Source: Bdellovibrionales bacterium | GTDB taxonomy: Bacteria > Bdellovibrionota > Bdellovibrionia > Bdellovibrionales > UBA1609 | Direction of reading: 5' to 3' | DNA length: 53,639 nucleotides | Assembly: GCA_013216195.1 (NCBI GenBank) | Contig: JABSOQ010000009.1 | Span: 1-53,639, forward strand | In this document: positions 16,458 to 25,509 of the stretch, in pieces | Position numbering within the stretch: position 1 is the stretch's first letter | Layout: each line of letters opens with the position of its first letter | Program-made: the position numbers and the translations under genes | The notes under the pieces: generated by a model | The model's input: only the letters and a program-made list of their open reading frames with translations | What the model was told of the DNA's origin: nothing | Databases searched by the model: none

Positions 16458-17123
16458 ATGATACGCCACGTCGACAGTGATTTAAATTCTTTAAAAGACC
16501 TTTTGTTGACCATGGGCGGCCAGGTTGAGAAGTCTCTGTCTCGTCTTGACGACAGTTTGGCTGATTCTGACATGAAATCTTTACAAGAAGTGCACGAGTT
16601 TGAGGCTGATATCAATCGGCTCCATCTCGAAGTCGACGAGTCTTGCTTGGTATTATTGGCTAAGCAAGCCCCCTTTGCCAGCGATCTCCGGCTGGTTCAG
16701 TCGGTCGTAAAAATCAACACCGACCTCGAGCGGATGGGAGACCTCATTGTCAATGTGGCCTCGAGTGCCGAACGTTATCTGCGATTCACGGTCAGAGTTC
16801 TGCCGCCACAATGGGGGCAGATGATGGAAGAGGTTCGCTGGATGGTGAGCAACTCATTGAATGCATTCGTGAAGCTAGATCCCGCTCTAAGTAAACAGGT
16901 TTTGAAGCACGATGACATAGTCGATTGTCACAATACTGATTTGACCGGCGTGTTCAAAGAGCGCATGAAGAGTCAGTCGATTGAGATAGATGCTGGGGTA
17001 GAAGCGCTCGCAATGGTGAAGTGCCTCGAGAGGCTCGCAGATCACTCGACGAATATTGCAGAGGAAGTGATTTTTATCGTCACGGGAGACGATATTCGAC
17101 ATGGGAGGAGACAAAGTGTTTGA
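16458..17123 (+). CDS. phoU: Phosphate signalling protein PhoU
   Basis: A 221-residue helical protein with two PhoU repeats; each half has the acidic pattern with E/DxxxD metal-binding residues (for example FEADINRLHLEVDE and the second-half HDDIVDCHNTD). The phrase LVQSVVKINTDLERMGDLIVNVA and the C-terminal CLERLADHSTNIAEEVIFIVTG are diagnostic. PhoU links the Pst transporter to PhoR and represses the Pho regulon when phosphate is plentiful. It lies 19 bases after pstB in the same operon. Confidence 0.95.
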   Translation: MIRHVDSDLNSLKDLLLTMGGQVEKSLSRLDDSLADSDMKSLQEVHEFEADINRLHLEVDESCLVLLAKQAPFASDLRLVQSVVKINTDLERMGDLIVNVASSAERYLRFTVRVLPPQWGQMMEEVRWMVSNSLNAFVKLDPALSKQVLKHDDIVDCHNTDLTGVFKERMKSQSIEIDAGVEALAMVKCLERLADHSTNIAEEVIFIVTGDDIRHGRRQSV

Positions 17124-17160
17124 GGTTCAAACGATTCAGAGAGCAGGGGGAAATCTAGCA

Positions 17161-17868
17161 ATGAACAGCAACCGTATTTTGGTGGTCGAGGATGAAGCTG
17201 AAATTCGTCAGCTGATCGTGTTGCACCTCAAACGTCAGGGCTATGAGGTGCATGAAGTTGGTAACGGTGAAGAAGCTGTTAGAGCTCTGTCTGAGAGAGA
17301 CTATCAATTAGTAGTGCTTGATTGGATGTTGCCGGGAATGAGTGGGCTCGAGATCACTCGTTGGATTCGTTCACGAGAAGATTTCAACGTGACTCCAATT
17401 CTAATGGTGACAGCCAAAGTTGAGCCTGAGCACATTGCCGCAGGTCTAGATGCAGGTGCCGATGATTACTTGCCAAAGCCTTTCGATACCTTAGTTCTGA
17501 TGGCTAGAGTTAATGCCCTTATGAGAAGGCATCAATGGTTGGGGCAGCAAAATCAAGAAGTGATGCCATCTTCAGTGATCACAGTTGGTGCTCTTGAATT
17601 AAGACCTGATGAGTATGAGATCACTCTTGATGGCGTGAAAATGGATCTCACAAAATCTGAGTACAAGCTTATGGAATGCCTAATGGGCAATCAAGGTAAG
17701 GTTCTGTCTCGTGAGAGCCTGATCAAAGAGATACAAGGTGATGGAGTTAATGTGGTAGGTCGAACTGTCGACACCCATGTTTTCGGTTTACGCAAAAAAC
17801 TGGGTGTTCACTCAGAGATGATCGAGACAATTCGTGGAATTGGTTACCGAGTTAAGTACCAATCTTGA
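17161..17868 (+). CDS. phoB: Phosphate regulon response regulator PhoB
   Basis: A 235-residue OmpR-family regulator. The receiver domain has E10/D11, phospho-acceptor D54 in VVLDWMLPGMSG, the Thr in ILMVTAK and Lys in DDYLPKPF. The winged helix carries LTKSEYKLMECLM, GRTVDTHVFGLRKKLG and IRGIGYRV. ATG at 17161 follows AGGGGGAAA; the longer frame from 17101 is not needed. Its position between phoU and phoR and the Pho boxes in this window support the PhoB assignment over a generic regulator. Confidence 0.94.
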   Translation: MNSNRILVVEDEAEIRQLIVLHLKRQGYEVHEVGNGEEAVRALSERDYQLVVLDWMLPGMSGLEITRWIRSREDFNVTPILMVTAKVEPEHIAAGLDAGADDYLPKPFDTLVLMARVNALMRRHQWLGQQNQEVMPSSVITVGALELRPDEYEITLDGVKMDLTKSEYKLMECLMGNQGKVLSRESLIKEIQGDGVNVVGRTVDTHVFGLRKKLGVHSEMIETIRGIGYRVKYQS

Positions 17869-17878
17869 AAAGCGCAAA

Positions 17879-19342
17879 ATGCGTAAAAAGGGGGCTGTGT
17901 TGAGCCCCTCTGTGTTCCCTACGAGACTGTTTCGCTGGTTTCTCGGAAAGCAAATTCTGACAGCAGGTGCCCTGCTGATCGCTTTAGATATCTGCTTGAT
18001 CATCTGGATCGAGGGCCGTGGAGACCTGTCTCAAGATGCACGAACCCTTGCAAGGGAAGTCGTCTTTTTGGCCCTGTTCTCCTCTTTTGTTCTTATGGTT
18101 TCAGTGTCGATTTTTATGGCTCGTCGGTTGGTGATTCCACTCGGCCGTCTTATTGAAAAGACAAGAAGATTGAGAAAGTTCCCTTTCGAGGAAGAGGACT
18201 ACTCACACCGAGAGCTTGCTTTTGATGAGCCAGGTGAGTGGTATGATCTCGAAAGAGCCCTCAATAAGCTTGGCCGAGATTTAAGAATGAAGACCATTCG
18301 GCTTTCTAGAGAGAAGACAGAGCTCAGAACGATTATGTCGGCGATGAATGAGGCCATCTTGGCTGTAACTGTTGAAAGAAAGCCTCTGTTTTACAACCCT
18401 GAGTTCGCCTTATTGTTTGGTGTAGAGAACAAAGCTGCCGATGATCTCCTGATCAGTGAGATGATAAGAGACCCGGCCGTATTAGGGGCTTATGAGAAAT
18501 GCCTTGAGCAGGGGCAGTCGACTCGAGTCGAAGGAGGGTTGGCTCTTGATATAGCGGGTGACAGTAAGTTCTTTGAGGTGAGTATTTCTCCTCTTAAGAA
18601 AAAACACAACCAAGAGGTTTATGGAGCTGTTGCGGTTTTCACAGATATCACAGACCTCAAGAAAGCTGATCGACTACGTATCGATTTCGTCGGAAACGTT
18701 TCTCATGAACTTCGAACACCATTGACCTCGATCAAAGGTTATTTGCAGACGGTTCGTATGGATATAGAAGAGAATCGGCTTGGTGAGTGCTCAGACTTTT
18801 TGAACATTGCTGAAGGAAACGTCGACAGGCTGAAGCTTCTGGTGGACGACCTTCTTGATCTCTCAAAGATCGAGTCGGGTGACCGTTTGAGAAAAACAGT
18901 GGTCAACACTCGCGAGCTTACCGAGGGCGTTTTGAGTATGATTGAATCAAAAGACCATGTGATTCAGATGAACTACTCAGTAGATGAATTCACAGCAGAC
19001 TCTACGCGAGTCGAACAGGTCTTGCGAAACTTACTTCAGAACTCAGTTCGCTACGTGCCAAAGGGCAGAAACATTTGGGTCGACTGGCTTCAAGATCAGA
19101 GCAAAAATCAGGTGTGTTTGAGAGTTAAAGACAATGGTCCGGGTATACCTGCTAAGCATCATACCAGGTTGTTTGAGCGCTTCTACAGAATCGATGAATC
19201 TCGTGCTAGAGATGTCGGCGGCACTGGTATTGGCTTGTCGCTTGTTAAGCATATCATGCTGAGACATGGTGGGAATGTGATCTTAAATAGCCGAGAGGGT
19301 GAAGGCGCTGAGTTCATTTGCGAGTTCCCTCAAGAGCAATAA
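17879..19342 (+). CDS. phoR: Phosphate regulon sensor histidine kinase PhoR
   Basis: A 487-residue membrane kinase. Two membrane segments lie near 24-45 and 60-80 with only a short loop between them, so it has no real periplasmic sensor, as in PhoR. A HAMP-like linker and a PAS domain (about 150-255) follow. The dimerisation box has H276 in VSHELRTPLTSIKGYL, and the ATPase domain shows the N box LRNLLQNSVRYVP, DNGPGIP, RFYRIDESRAR and GGTGIGLSLVKHIM. It phosphorylates PhoB at low phosphate. ATG at 17879 lies 10 bases after phoB; an in-frame GTG at 17834 overlapping phoB is possible. Confidence 0.94.
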   Translation: MRKKGAVLSPSVFPTRLFRWFLGKQILTAGALLIALDICLIIWIEGRGDLSQDARTLAREVVFLALFSSFVLMVSVSIFMARRLVIPLGRLIEKTRRLRKFPFEEEDYSHRELAFDEPGEWYDLERALNKLGRDLRMKTIRLSREKTELRTIMSAMNEAILAVTVERKPLFYNPEFALLFGVENKAADDLLISEMIRDPAVLGAYEKCLEQGQSTRVEGGLALDIAGDSKFFEVSISPLKKKHNQEVYGAVAVFTDITDLKKADRLRIDFVGNVSHELRTPLTSIKGYLQTVRMDIEENRLGECSDFLNIAEGNVDRLKLLVDDLLDLSKIESGDRLRKTVVNTRELTEGVLSMIESKDHVIQMNYSVDEFTADSTRVEQVLRNLLQNSVRYVPKGRNIWVDWLQDQSKNQVCLRVKDNGPGIPAKHHTRLFERFYRIDESRARDVGGTGIGLSLVKHIMLRHGGNVILNSREGEGAEFICEFPQEQ

Positions 19343-19386
19343 AAATACGGTCTTGTGATAAGCCCCAGCCTGGCCGATAATAAATC

Positions 19387-19812
19387 ATGGCAAAATTTCG
19401 TTCTGAGTCTTTAGGTCGAGAGTGGTTGGAGTTAACTGAATCAGATGGTCAGTATGGTCTTGCTGGTCTGGGAGACCTGAGCTTTCTGAAGAGCTTGCAG
19501 CAGTCAAGAGAGTTGGTCGGCGGTTGGGCAAGTGTCGATGATCTTAAAGTTGCGGTTGCCAGCTTCGCCTCAAACTCTATATTTGACTTGATGATGCGAG
19601 AGGTGCTGCAAAAGGCTACAGGAGAGTGGCAAGAGCCCTTTACTGAGGATGAACTTTGTCACTGCCGTTTAGTGCCCACGGTGGTTGTAGACTCGGCTAT
19701 TCTAGCTGGCGCTCACACGCCTGAAGAGGTGAGCCGGCAAACCAATGCCAGCACTCAATGTGGCACTTGTCGGCCTGATGTTGAGAAAATACTAGCTGCA
19801 CGGCTTCGCTAG
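19387..19812 (+). CDS. Protein with C-terminal BFD-like [2Fe-2S] domain
   Basis: The last 55 residues of this 141-residue protein carry CHC followed after 31 residues by CGTC, the four-cysteine pattern of the BFD-like [2Fe-2S] domain found in bacterioferritin-associated ferredoxin, NifU and related proteins. The N-terminal 90 residues (L-G-R-E-W-L-E-L and D-L-S-F-L-K-S-L patches) match nothing I know. It probably binds a cluster and acts in redox or Fe-S transfer. There is no obvious ribosome site. It converges with another BFD-like gene only 5 bases away. Confidence 0.75.
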   Translation: MAKFRSESLGREWLELTESDGQYGLAGLGDLSFLKSLQQSRELVGGWASVDDLKVAVASFASNSIFDLMMREVLQKATGEWQEPFTEDELCHCRLVPTVVVDSAILAGAHTPEEVSRQTNASTQCGTCRPDVEKILAARLR

Positions 19813-19817
19813 TCTGG

Positions 19818-20048
19818 CTATCTTGGCTTTTCTGGAAACGTCCCTGTCTCAAGATACTGATCGATCATCTTTTGTATGTAAGGTCTGCATGAGCCGCCAC
19901 AGGCACCAACCCCAGCGTTGGTGACTTCAAAAATATCATAGATGTCAGTTTTACCATCTTTAATAGCTTTTTCTATAACGCTCTTTGCGACCATGTTGCA
20001 CCAGCAAACGTTCGGATCTCTTTTTGGTTTAGCAGGTTTTTTGGTCAT
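19818..20048 (-). CDS. Small BFD-like [2Fe-2S] protein
   Basis: A 76-residue basic protein consisting of a BFD-like domain: CWC at residues 15-17, a helix-turn-helix pair, then CGGSC after 32 residues. The second cysteine pair is separated by three residues rather than the two usual in this family. It likely carries a [2Fe-2S] cluster and serves as a bacterioferritin-associated ferredoxin-type protein, though no bacterioferritin gene is in view. It follows the NrnA-like gene by 24 bases on the same strand. Confidence 0.75.
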   Translation of the reverse strand: MTKKPAKPKRDPNVCWCNMVAKSVIEKAIKDGKTDIYDIFEVTNAGVGACGGSCRPYIQKMIDQYLETGTFPEKPR

Positions 20049-20072
20049 GAGGTCGGTACGACTCCCAGAGGC

Positions 20073-21098
20073 TCACTTAAAATTCTTGGGATCGAGACGA
20101 TTCAGTAGCATGTCGACGAGCTTCTTTTTTAAATCTTGATACTGCCCTTTCACCGAGGCTCCAGCAGCGTAGAGGTGACCGCCGCCATCAAATGATTCAG
20201 CGATACTGAGCACTTCAATTTTGCCTTTAGATCTCAGGCTCACTTTATACTCGTTGGTGGCATCTTCTCTGAATAGAGCAGCTGACTCAAGGGTATTGAC
20301 GTTCATGATCATGTCGATGACGTCTCGCGAATCGTCCATATCGAGGTTGTGATCGAGTAAATCTTTGGCGTGCAGCTTTAGAACAGCAATTTGACCGTCT
20401 CCGTAGTACTCGATCTCTCCCAGCACCTTTGAAAGGAATTGTACCTTTTCAATGGTGTGAGTGGCGAACAGGTTGCGGTGGATAATCTCGGAGTTGTTCA
20501 GGTGCTCCAGAAGCTCTGCCGCGATCAGGTGTGAACTCGAAGAGTTTCTGACGTAACGAAACAACTGAGTGTCAAAGGCGATAGAAGTGTAAAACGCTCG
20601 AGCGATCTGCTCATCCATTCGAATGCCCATCTCTTTGATGATGTAATAAGCAATTTCACCAGTGCTTGCAGCCCGAGTGTCAATGAATGAGCCTGCAGTA
20701 GGTACCGGGCCCTGCGCTAACACGGGGTGATGGTCGATAAACAGAATGTGTTTGATCTTGCGTTCGATCTCTGAGTAGAGAGGCTCAACCAGTCTTCGGT
20801 CATTTGTGTCGAAAATCAGGCAAAGATCCATTTCTTCAAGTTCTTGATTTTCGTTTCCCTCATAAATAGAAATAAATCGATCAGGTTCTAAGAATTTGTA
20901 ACGAGTGGGAACCTCATCGACAGACATCACAGTTACCTTTTTGTCACGTTTCTTGAGTGAGTGATAAAGGCCCAGCATGGCTCCAAGTCCGTCGCCATCG
21001 CACTGTTTGTGTGTCGTTAGCATAATAGATTTTGCTTGATTAATTCGCTCTACCAAATGCTTAACGTTTGTGCGGATTGCCTGAGAAGGGTATGGCAT
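20073..21098 (-). CDS. DHH/DHHA1 phosphoesterase, NrnA-like
   Basis: A 341-residue DHH superfamily protein. Motifs are THKQCDGDGLGA (H30, D34, D36), IFDTND near 95-100, the eponymous DHH at 122-124 in IDHHPV, and the DHHA1 substrate motif GGGHLYAAGAS near the C-terminus. This arrangement is that of NrnA/Orn-like enzymes that degrade nanoRNA and dephosphorylate pAp, or of cyclic dinucleotide phosphodiesterases of the same fold. Manganese should be the cofactor. Length fits NrnA. Confidence 0.88.
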   Translation of the reverse strand: MPYPSQAIRTNVKHLVERINQAKSIMLTTHKQCDGDGLGAMLGLYHSLKKRDKKVTVMSVDEVPTRYKFLEPDRFISIYEGNENQELEEMDLCLIFDTNDRRLVEPLYSEIERKIKHILFIDHHPVLAQGPVPTAGSFIDTRAASTGEIAYYIIKEMGIRMDEQIARAFYTSIAFDTQLFRYVRNSSSSHLIAAELLEHLNNSEIIHRNLFATHTIEKVQFLSKVLGEIEYYGDGQIAVLKLHAKDLLDHNLDMDDSRDVIDMIMNVNTLESAALFREDATNEYKVSLRSKGKIEVLSIAESFDGGGHLYAAGASVKGQYQDLKKKLVDMLLNRLDPKNFK

Positions 21099-21224
21099 GT
21101 GGGTTTGGTTCTCTTTCTTTTAGACGTCTTGTTCTAGGCTACACCAATCAAGATCTATCAGGAAGAGAAACGAGCCTTGTAGCTAGACTAGTGGCCACGT
21201 GAGGGTTTTGATTTGAGACTCGTT

Positions 21225-22580
21225 TTAGGAGTTGCCGATAAGATACAGACCAAAGGTCGCAATGCCCAAAAAAGAGCAGAAGCCAAAAATATCTGTAATC
21301 ATTGTAACCAGAACACCACTGCCGACCGCTGGATCCCATTGAAATTTTCTAAGAATCACAGGAACAACTGCACCAGCCAATGAAGCCACTAATGAATTGA
21401 GAAACAATGAAATGACAATTACAAGACTGACTAGCATTGAGCCTTTCCAGAAGTAAGTCAAAAGGCCGGCACATATGCCGGTAGTGAGACCTATGCTCAT
21501 GCCAACCAAACACTCTTTGATGATCACTTTTGAGGTCGACACAAAACGAAAGTCACCGGTGGCCAAACCCCTAGTGACCACAGTTAGGGTCTGAATAGCA
21601 GTGTTGCCACCCATGCCAGCCACAATGTTTTTTAGGCTCGCTAAAATAATCAATTGGCTCATCGTCTCTTCAAACAAGCTGATTACCGAAGAGGCAATAG
21701 CAGCCAGCCCCAGGTTTAATATCATCCAGGGTATGCGATTTCTGATACTCATAAGCGCAGGTGTGTAGACCCGGTCATCTTCTTGTAGGCCCGCTCGGGC
21801 ATAGATATCGGCTGTGGCCTCTTGCTGAATGATATCAAGGACATCATCAACCGTGACGATACCTAATAACCGATTGTTTTCTCCAACAACTGGTACGGCA
21901 ATGAAATCGTAGTGACTTACCAGTCTTGCTACATGATCAGCCGGCGTTTGTGGTGTCACTGACACAATGTCTCTTTTGATCAGCTCTGCGATGGGTTGTG
22001 TTGAGGGTGCCGTAGCGAGACCTCTCAAAGAGACCACTCCGACGAGTTGATCATCATCGTTTGTGCAATAAATGTAGTAGATAGATTCTTTTTGAGCAGC
22101 AGAGCGAAGCTCGTCTAGGCCCTGAGCTGCCGTCAGATTGACATTAAGAGAGAAAATCTGAGTCTCCATAATGCGCCCAGCAGAGTCCTCTGGGTAATCG
22201 AGGAAGAGCTGCACTCGAGCTCGCTTTGGAGCCTCAAGCTGGGCAAGCAGCTCATTTCGCTCACCGAGGTCAAGGAGGCTTAAAAAGTGAGCAGCATCTT
22301 CATCAGAAGAGTAAGCCACAATGGACTGCAAGTGGTTCATGCTTAGGCTGGTGAGTAGCTTTTCTAATCGCTGCTCGGGCAGCAAGATCAAGGTTTCGCT
22401 CACTTTGTCTATTGCCAGTAGGGCATCGATCAGCGCTTTTGACTCCCTTTGGTCAAGGGAGCTGAAGAGTGAGGCCAAATCGGCAGGCTCTAACCGGCTG
22501 AGCAGCGACAGGAGAGGGCGGCTTTTTCGGCCCACAAGCAGTCGCTTGATAATCGAGGTGTTGGAGGGGTTCAGCTTCAC
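21225..22580 (-). CDS. mgtE: Magnesium transporter MgtE
   Basis: A 451-residue protein with the MgtE layout: an N-terminal helical superhelix domain (about 1-125), two CBS domains (about 130-255, containing VGVVSLRGLA and LLGIVTVDDVLDIIQ), then five membrane segments from about 280. The pore signature appears as GMGGNTAIQTLTVVTRGLA and VGSGVLVTMITDIFGF. It is a Mg2+-gated magnesium channel. The start is GTG at 22580, supported by AGGTGA upstream. All conserved regions are intact. Confidence 0.95.
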   Translation of the reverse strand: MKLNPSNTSIIKRLLVGRKSRPLLSLLSRLEPADLASLFSSLDQRESKALIDALLAIDKVSETLILLPEQRLEKLLTSLSMNHLQSIVAYSSDEDAAHFLSLLDLGERNELLAQLEAPKRARVQLFLDYPEDSAGRIMETQIFSLNVNLTAAQGLDELRSAAQKESIYYIYCTNDDDQLVGVVSLRGLATAPSTQPIAELIKRDIVSVTPQTPADHVARLVSHYDFIAVPVVGENNRLLGIVTVDDVLDIIQQEATADIYARAGLQEDDRVYTPALMSIRNRIPWMILNLGLAAIASSVISLFEETMSQLIILASLKNIVAGMGGNTAIQTLTVVTRGLATGDFRFVSTSKVIIKECLVGMSIGLTTGICAGLLTYFWKGSMLVSLVIVISLFLNSLVASLAGAVVPVILRKFQWDPAVGSGVLVTMITDIFGFCSFLGIATFGLYLIGNS

Positions 22581-22706
22581 GGTTCACCTAATAATGTAAA
22601 ATAATCAAGTATTTATAGACCTGACCTAGATCATCTCTTTTCCTATTGCAAGGGTCAAAGATTTAATTATAATAGGCCGCTTTAAAGTATAGCTGAGGAA
22701 TTGATT

Positions 22707-23183
22707 ATGAGTGATAAGCAGCCAATGACAGTTGCTGGCAAAGAAGCCCTTGAAGCTGAACTCAGCCATTTGATGAAGGTTGAGCGGCCCGAAAATATCA
22801 AAGCCATCGAAGAGGCTAGGGGCCACGGTGATTTGAGTGAAAATGCTGACTACGATGCGGCCAAAGAGCGCCAGGCATTTTTAGAGTCTCGTATCGGTGA
22901 GATTCAAGGCAAATTAGCGAATGCTGAGGTGGTAGAGCCATCCTCAATTGAATCTGACAAGATCGTCTTTGGTGCAACTGTTAAAATGACAGATCTCGAT
23001 GCTGACAAAGAGGTGACTTACCAGATTGTTGGTGAAGATGAAGCTGATGTGAAAGCTGGCAAAATCTCGGTCTTCTCGCCGATCGCAAGAAGTATGATTG
23101 GTAAGAAAGAAGGAGATCTGGTTGAGTTTCATTCTCCCAAGGGTGAGAAAGAGTACGAAGTTCTCGAAATTCTCTACAAGTAG
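22707..23183 (+). CDS. greA: Transcription elongation factor GreA
   Basis: A 158-residue protein, the standard GreA length. The N-terminal coiled coil holds the acidic tip in HGDLSENADYDAAKERQ, and the C-terminal FKBP-like domain has ISVFSPIARSMIGKKEGD. GreA stimulates cleavage of backtracked RNA by RNA polymerase. ATG at 22707 follows GAGGA with an 8-base spacer. It is divergent from mgtE. Confidence 0.97.
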   Translation: MSDKQPMTVAGKEALEAELSHLMKVERPENIKAIEEARGHGDLSENADYDAAKERQAFLESRIGEIQGKLANAEVVEPSSIESDKIVFGATVKMTDLDADKEVTYQIVGEDEADVKAGKISVFSPIARSMIGKKEGDLVEFHSPKGEKEYEVLEILYK

Positions 23184-23220
23184 CTTTTCACTGAGCTAGA
23201 CAGCCTCTATACTCATCCCC

Positions 23221-25509
23221 ATGAGGCCGTCTCCTCCCATTCATGAAAACGAAAAATCAGCCATGGGCCCGCTCCTGTTGGGATTTGCCTTGGCAGTTTC
23301 GCTTTTTGTCGGCGGAGCCATCAAAACATTCTTGGGCCCAAAGCAGATCCGTCAATTCATTGAAACCAACCTTCGTCAACGGCCGTTAAAGTTCGATCTC
23401 ATCTTTGATGAAGCCAGGCTGTCACTAGCCAGTGGTTGGCTTCCTCGGCTTGGTTTGGAGCTCGACAATGTCACCATACGAGCTAAAGACATCTGTGACA
23501 CAGATTTGCAAGTGCGCATAAATTCTGTTTATGTGCCGATTTACCTTTTGAAATTAATAAATCAGCAGATGAAGTTTAAGCCCATTCAGTTTGGCACAGT
23601 TGAACTTTCGAAACGCTCAGGTGATGAGTGCATCAGACCCAGTGGCTTGGCGGCCAGCGGTGCCCAGCCTGTTTCACCAGGTGAGGGCGAGAAGTCAGAA
23701 CAAAAAGATAAAAACGAGACGACTGATGCCGAGGTCTCTTCTGAACTGAAGCAAATTGCAGCTCAACCTATTGACGCCTTTATGGAGAAGTTCAACCGTT
23801 TTATTTTAACCCGCTGGAAAAAAGAGCTTAAAAATACCTCTGAGCAAATCGATGGCTTTTCGGTGGAGAGACTTCTGATCGTTGGCCTTTTACCTAAAGA
23901 CGTTGAGGTTCACTTTGATGCTATCGAAGCCCTTGTAGATTCAGATGGCTCAGATGCTGAATTGCAATTTGATGTGAAGATAAAATCAGAACAGATGAAG
24001 ATGATCCCTGTTGATGTTTTTCACTTCAATATTGAGGTCGATCCAAAGGTTCTCAATTTTGAAATGCAAACGGGCTTCAAAGAAGGTCGTTGGTCTCTAG
24101 AGGGGCGATTAGATCTTCGAAAGAGCCACCTCAATATGCAGAGCCAATTCGATCACTTTCCGCTGTCGGAGGTTTTGGCGAGGTTAGTTGAGGCGAAAAT
24201 CATTCAAGACGTTGGTGATTACCCCAGAACAGTATGGGCCTCTTGCCAACAAAGCACCGACGGCAGCTTGATTCAGTGGAAAGACTTAACTATCGATTAC
24301 TCCCGCTGTGCTGTGCACGGCGATCTTGGCAGTTTAGTAGTAAAAGACGGGCAGTACAGCCCTTTTGCAAGCCAAGCACTGCCTGGCGGTGTTGAGATGG
24401 AGATTCAAAACTTCTCACTGAGACGCTTTCTTGAGGGTTTGGGTGTTCGTGGCACGCGAGGTCTTGTTCAAAAGCACGGGCAGCTTTCAGGTCTGATGAC
24501 CTTGAAGAGTTTTGAAGACATTGTGTTTGATGGCAATATCGAGGGCTTTGGCTTGATATTCTCTCGGCGTGGTCGTCGATTTGTGCAACCCTTTGAAAAA
24601 GCCGTCGGTGAAATTCGCTACAAAGATGGAAGGGTTTCCGCGGTTCTTAAAGATGCAGAGCTCAAATCAGGCCGATTCAAGGGCCAAGTCTCAGTGAACT
24701 TTGACAAGACCTTAAAGAATGGCTTGTTCCAAAGTAATGTCTCCTCTCTCGAGTTTCACCCGAAAGTTACGGCCTTGTTGTTAGATGGGGGAGAGGTTAG
24801 CAATATTGAAGTCTATGGCAAGGGCCAGGTTGAGAACGGCAAAATCGTTCAATGGTCAGGCAGTCTAGGGCTTGCAAAGTTGGTTTCTGAAGAAATGGTT
24901 CTAGATGTTGTCAAAACCAAAAGCCTTTGGGGTGAAGGCAGTCTGTCTGGCGAAATGTCGATTGCGGGCTTAGAGTTTGGTGCTCGGCAACCATTGTATG
25001 GGCTGTTTAAGCCTCTCTATCTGGGTGAGTTGCAAGATGGCGAAAAGATCAAATGGTCTGATGTTAAAACCAGCTTTGAAATCAAGCAGAAGAGAATTGA
25101 ATGGAAGGGCACTAAAGCGATAGATACGCAAAAGCAGATTCAATTCTTCTCAGAAGGCAGGCGTCTAGAAGACGACACCCTTCAAGGGCAAATCTCCGTT
25201 GATTTTGAAAAATTTGACCTGCTTTCATGGAATTTAACTGGGGCTCAGTCTGAGCCACTCCTCACTCCAACGGAGAAAGTGATTCAACAGCTCGCAGTTG
25301 ATCAGCCTAATTTTGCGAAACCCTTCTCTGTGAAAATTGAAAGGTCTTCGGGTCTGTTTGCCAAACTCAGGGAGTTTGGTCAGAACTTGTCGATGAGCCG
25401 GTTGCGCGATCAAGTTGTGAATTCAGCCAAAAGCTTGATCCCATCATCGCCCGAGCAACCATCTAAGGCCGAGGCTGCTCAAGATGAAAGTAGAGAGCAG
25501 CCTAACTGA
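23221..25509 (+). CDS. AsmA-like inner-membrane anchored protein
   Basis: A 762-residue protein with one N-terminal membrane segment (about residues 16-38) and a long periplasmic part built of alternating beta segments, as in AsmA/TamB-type proteins thought to carry phospholipids across the periplasm. A charged, low-complexity insert rich in Glu, Lys and Ser lies at about 150-185, and the last 30 residues are Ser/Pro/Glu-rich. The family assignment rests on layout, not a diagnostic motif. The ribosome site is weak; an ATG at 23263 (codon 15) is an alternative start. The end overlaps the convergent sohB by 8 bases. Confidence 0.6.
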   Translation: MRPSPPIHENEKSAMGPLLLGFALAVSLFVGGAIKTFLGPKQIRQFIETNLRQRPLKFDLIFDEARLSLASGWLPRLGLELDNVTIRAKDICDTDLQVRINSVYVPIYLLKLINQQMKFKPIQFGTVELSKRSGDECIRPSGLAASGAQPVSPGEGEKSEQKDKNETTDAEVSSELKQIAAQPIDAFMEKFNRFILTRWKKELKNTSEQIDGFSVERLLIVGLLPKDVEVHFDAIEALVDSDGSDAELQFDVKIKSEQMKMIPVDVFHFNIEVDPKVLNFEMQTGFKEGRWSLEGRLDLRKSHLNMQSQFDHFPLSEVLARLVEAKIIQDVGDYPRTVWASCQQSTDGSLIQWKDLTIDYSRCAVHGDLGSLVVKDGQYSPFASQALPGGVEMEIQNFSLRRFLEGLGVRGTRGLVQKHGQLSGLMTLKSFEDIVFDGNIEGFGLIFSRRGRRFVQPFEKAVGEIRYKDGRVSAVLKDAELKSGRFKGQVSVNFDKTLKNGLFQSNVSSLEFHPKVTALLLDGGEVSNIEVYGKGQVENGKIVQWSGSLGLAKLVSEEMVLDVVKTKSLWGEGSLSGEMSIAGLEFGARQPLYGLFKPLYLGELQDGEKIKWSDVKTSFEIKQKRIEWKGTKAIDTQKQIQFFSEGRRLEDDTLQGQISVDFEKFDLLSWNLTGAQSEPLLTPTEKVIQQLAVDQPNFAKPFSVKIERSSGLFAKLREFGQNLSMSRLRDQVVNSAKSLIPSSPEQPSKAEAAQDESREQPN

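Noticed and set aside
19373-19380. Perfect GCCGATAA, the sigma-28 -10 element, before the BFD-like gene
   Set aside because: No TAAA at the required distance (the bases there are TGTG), and the start codon is only 6 bases downstream.
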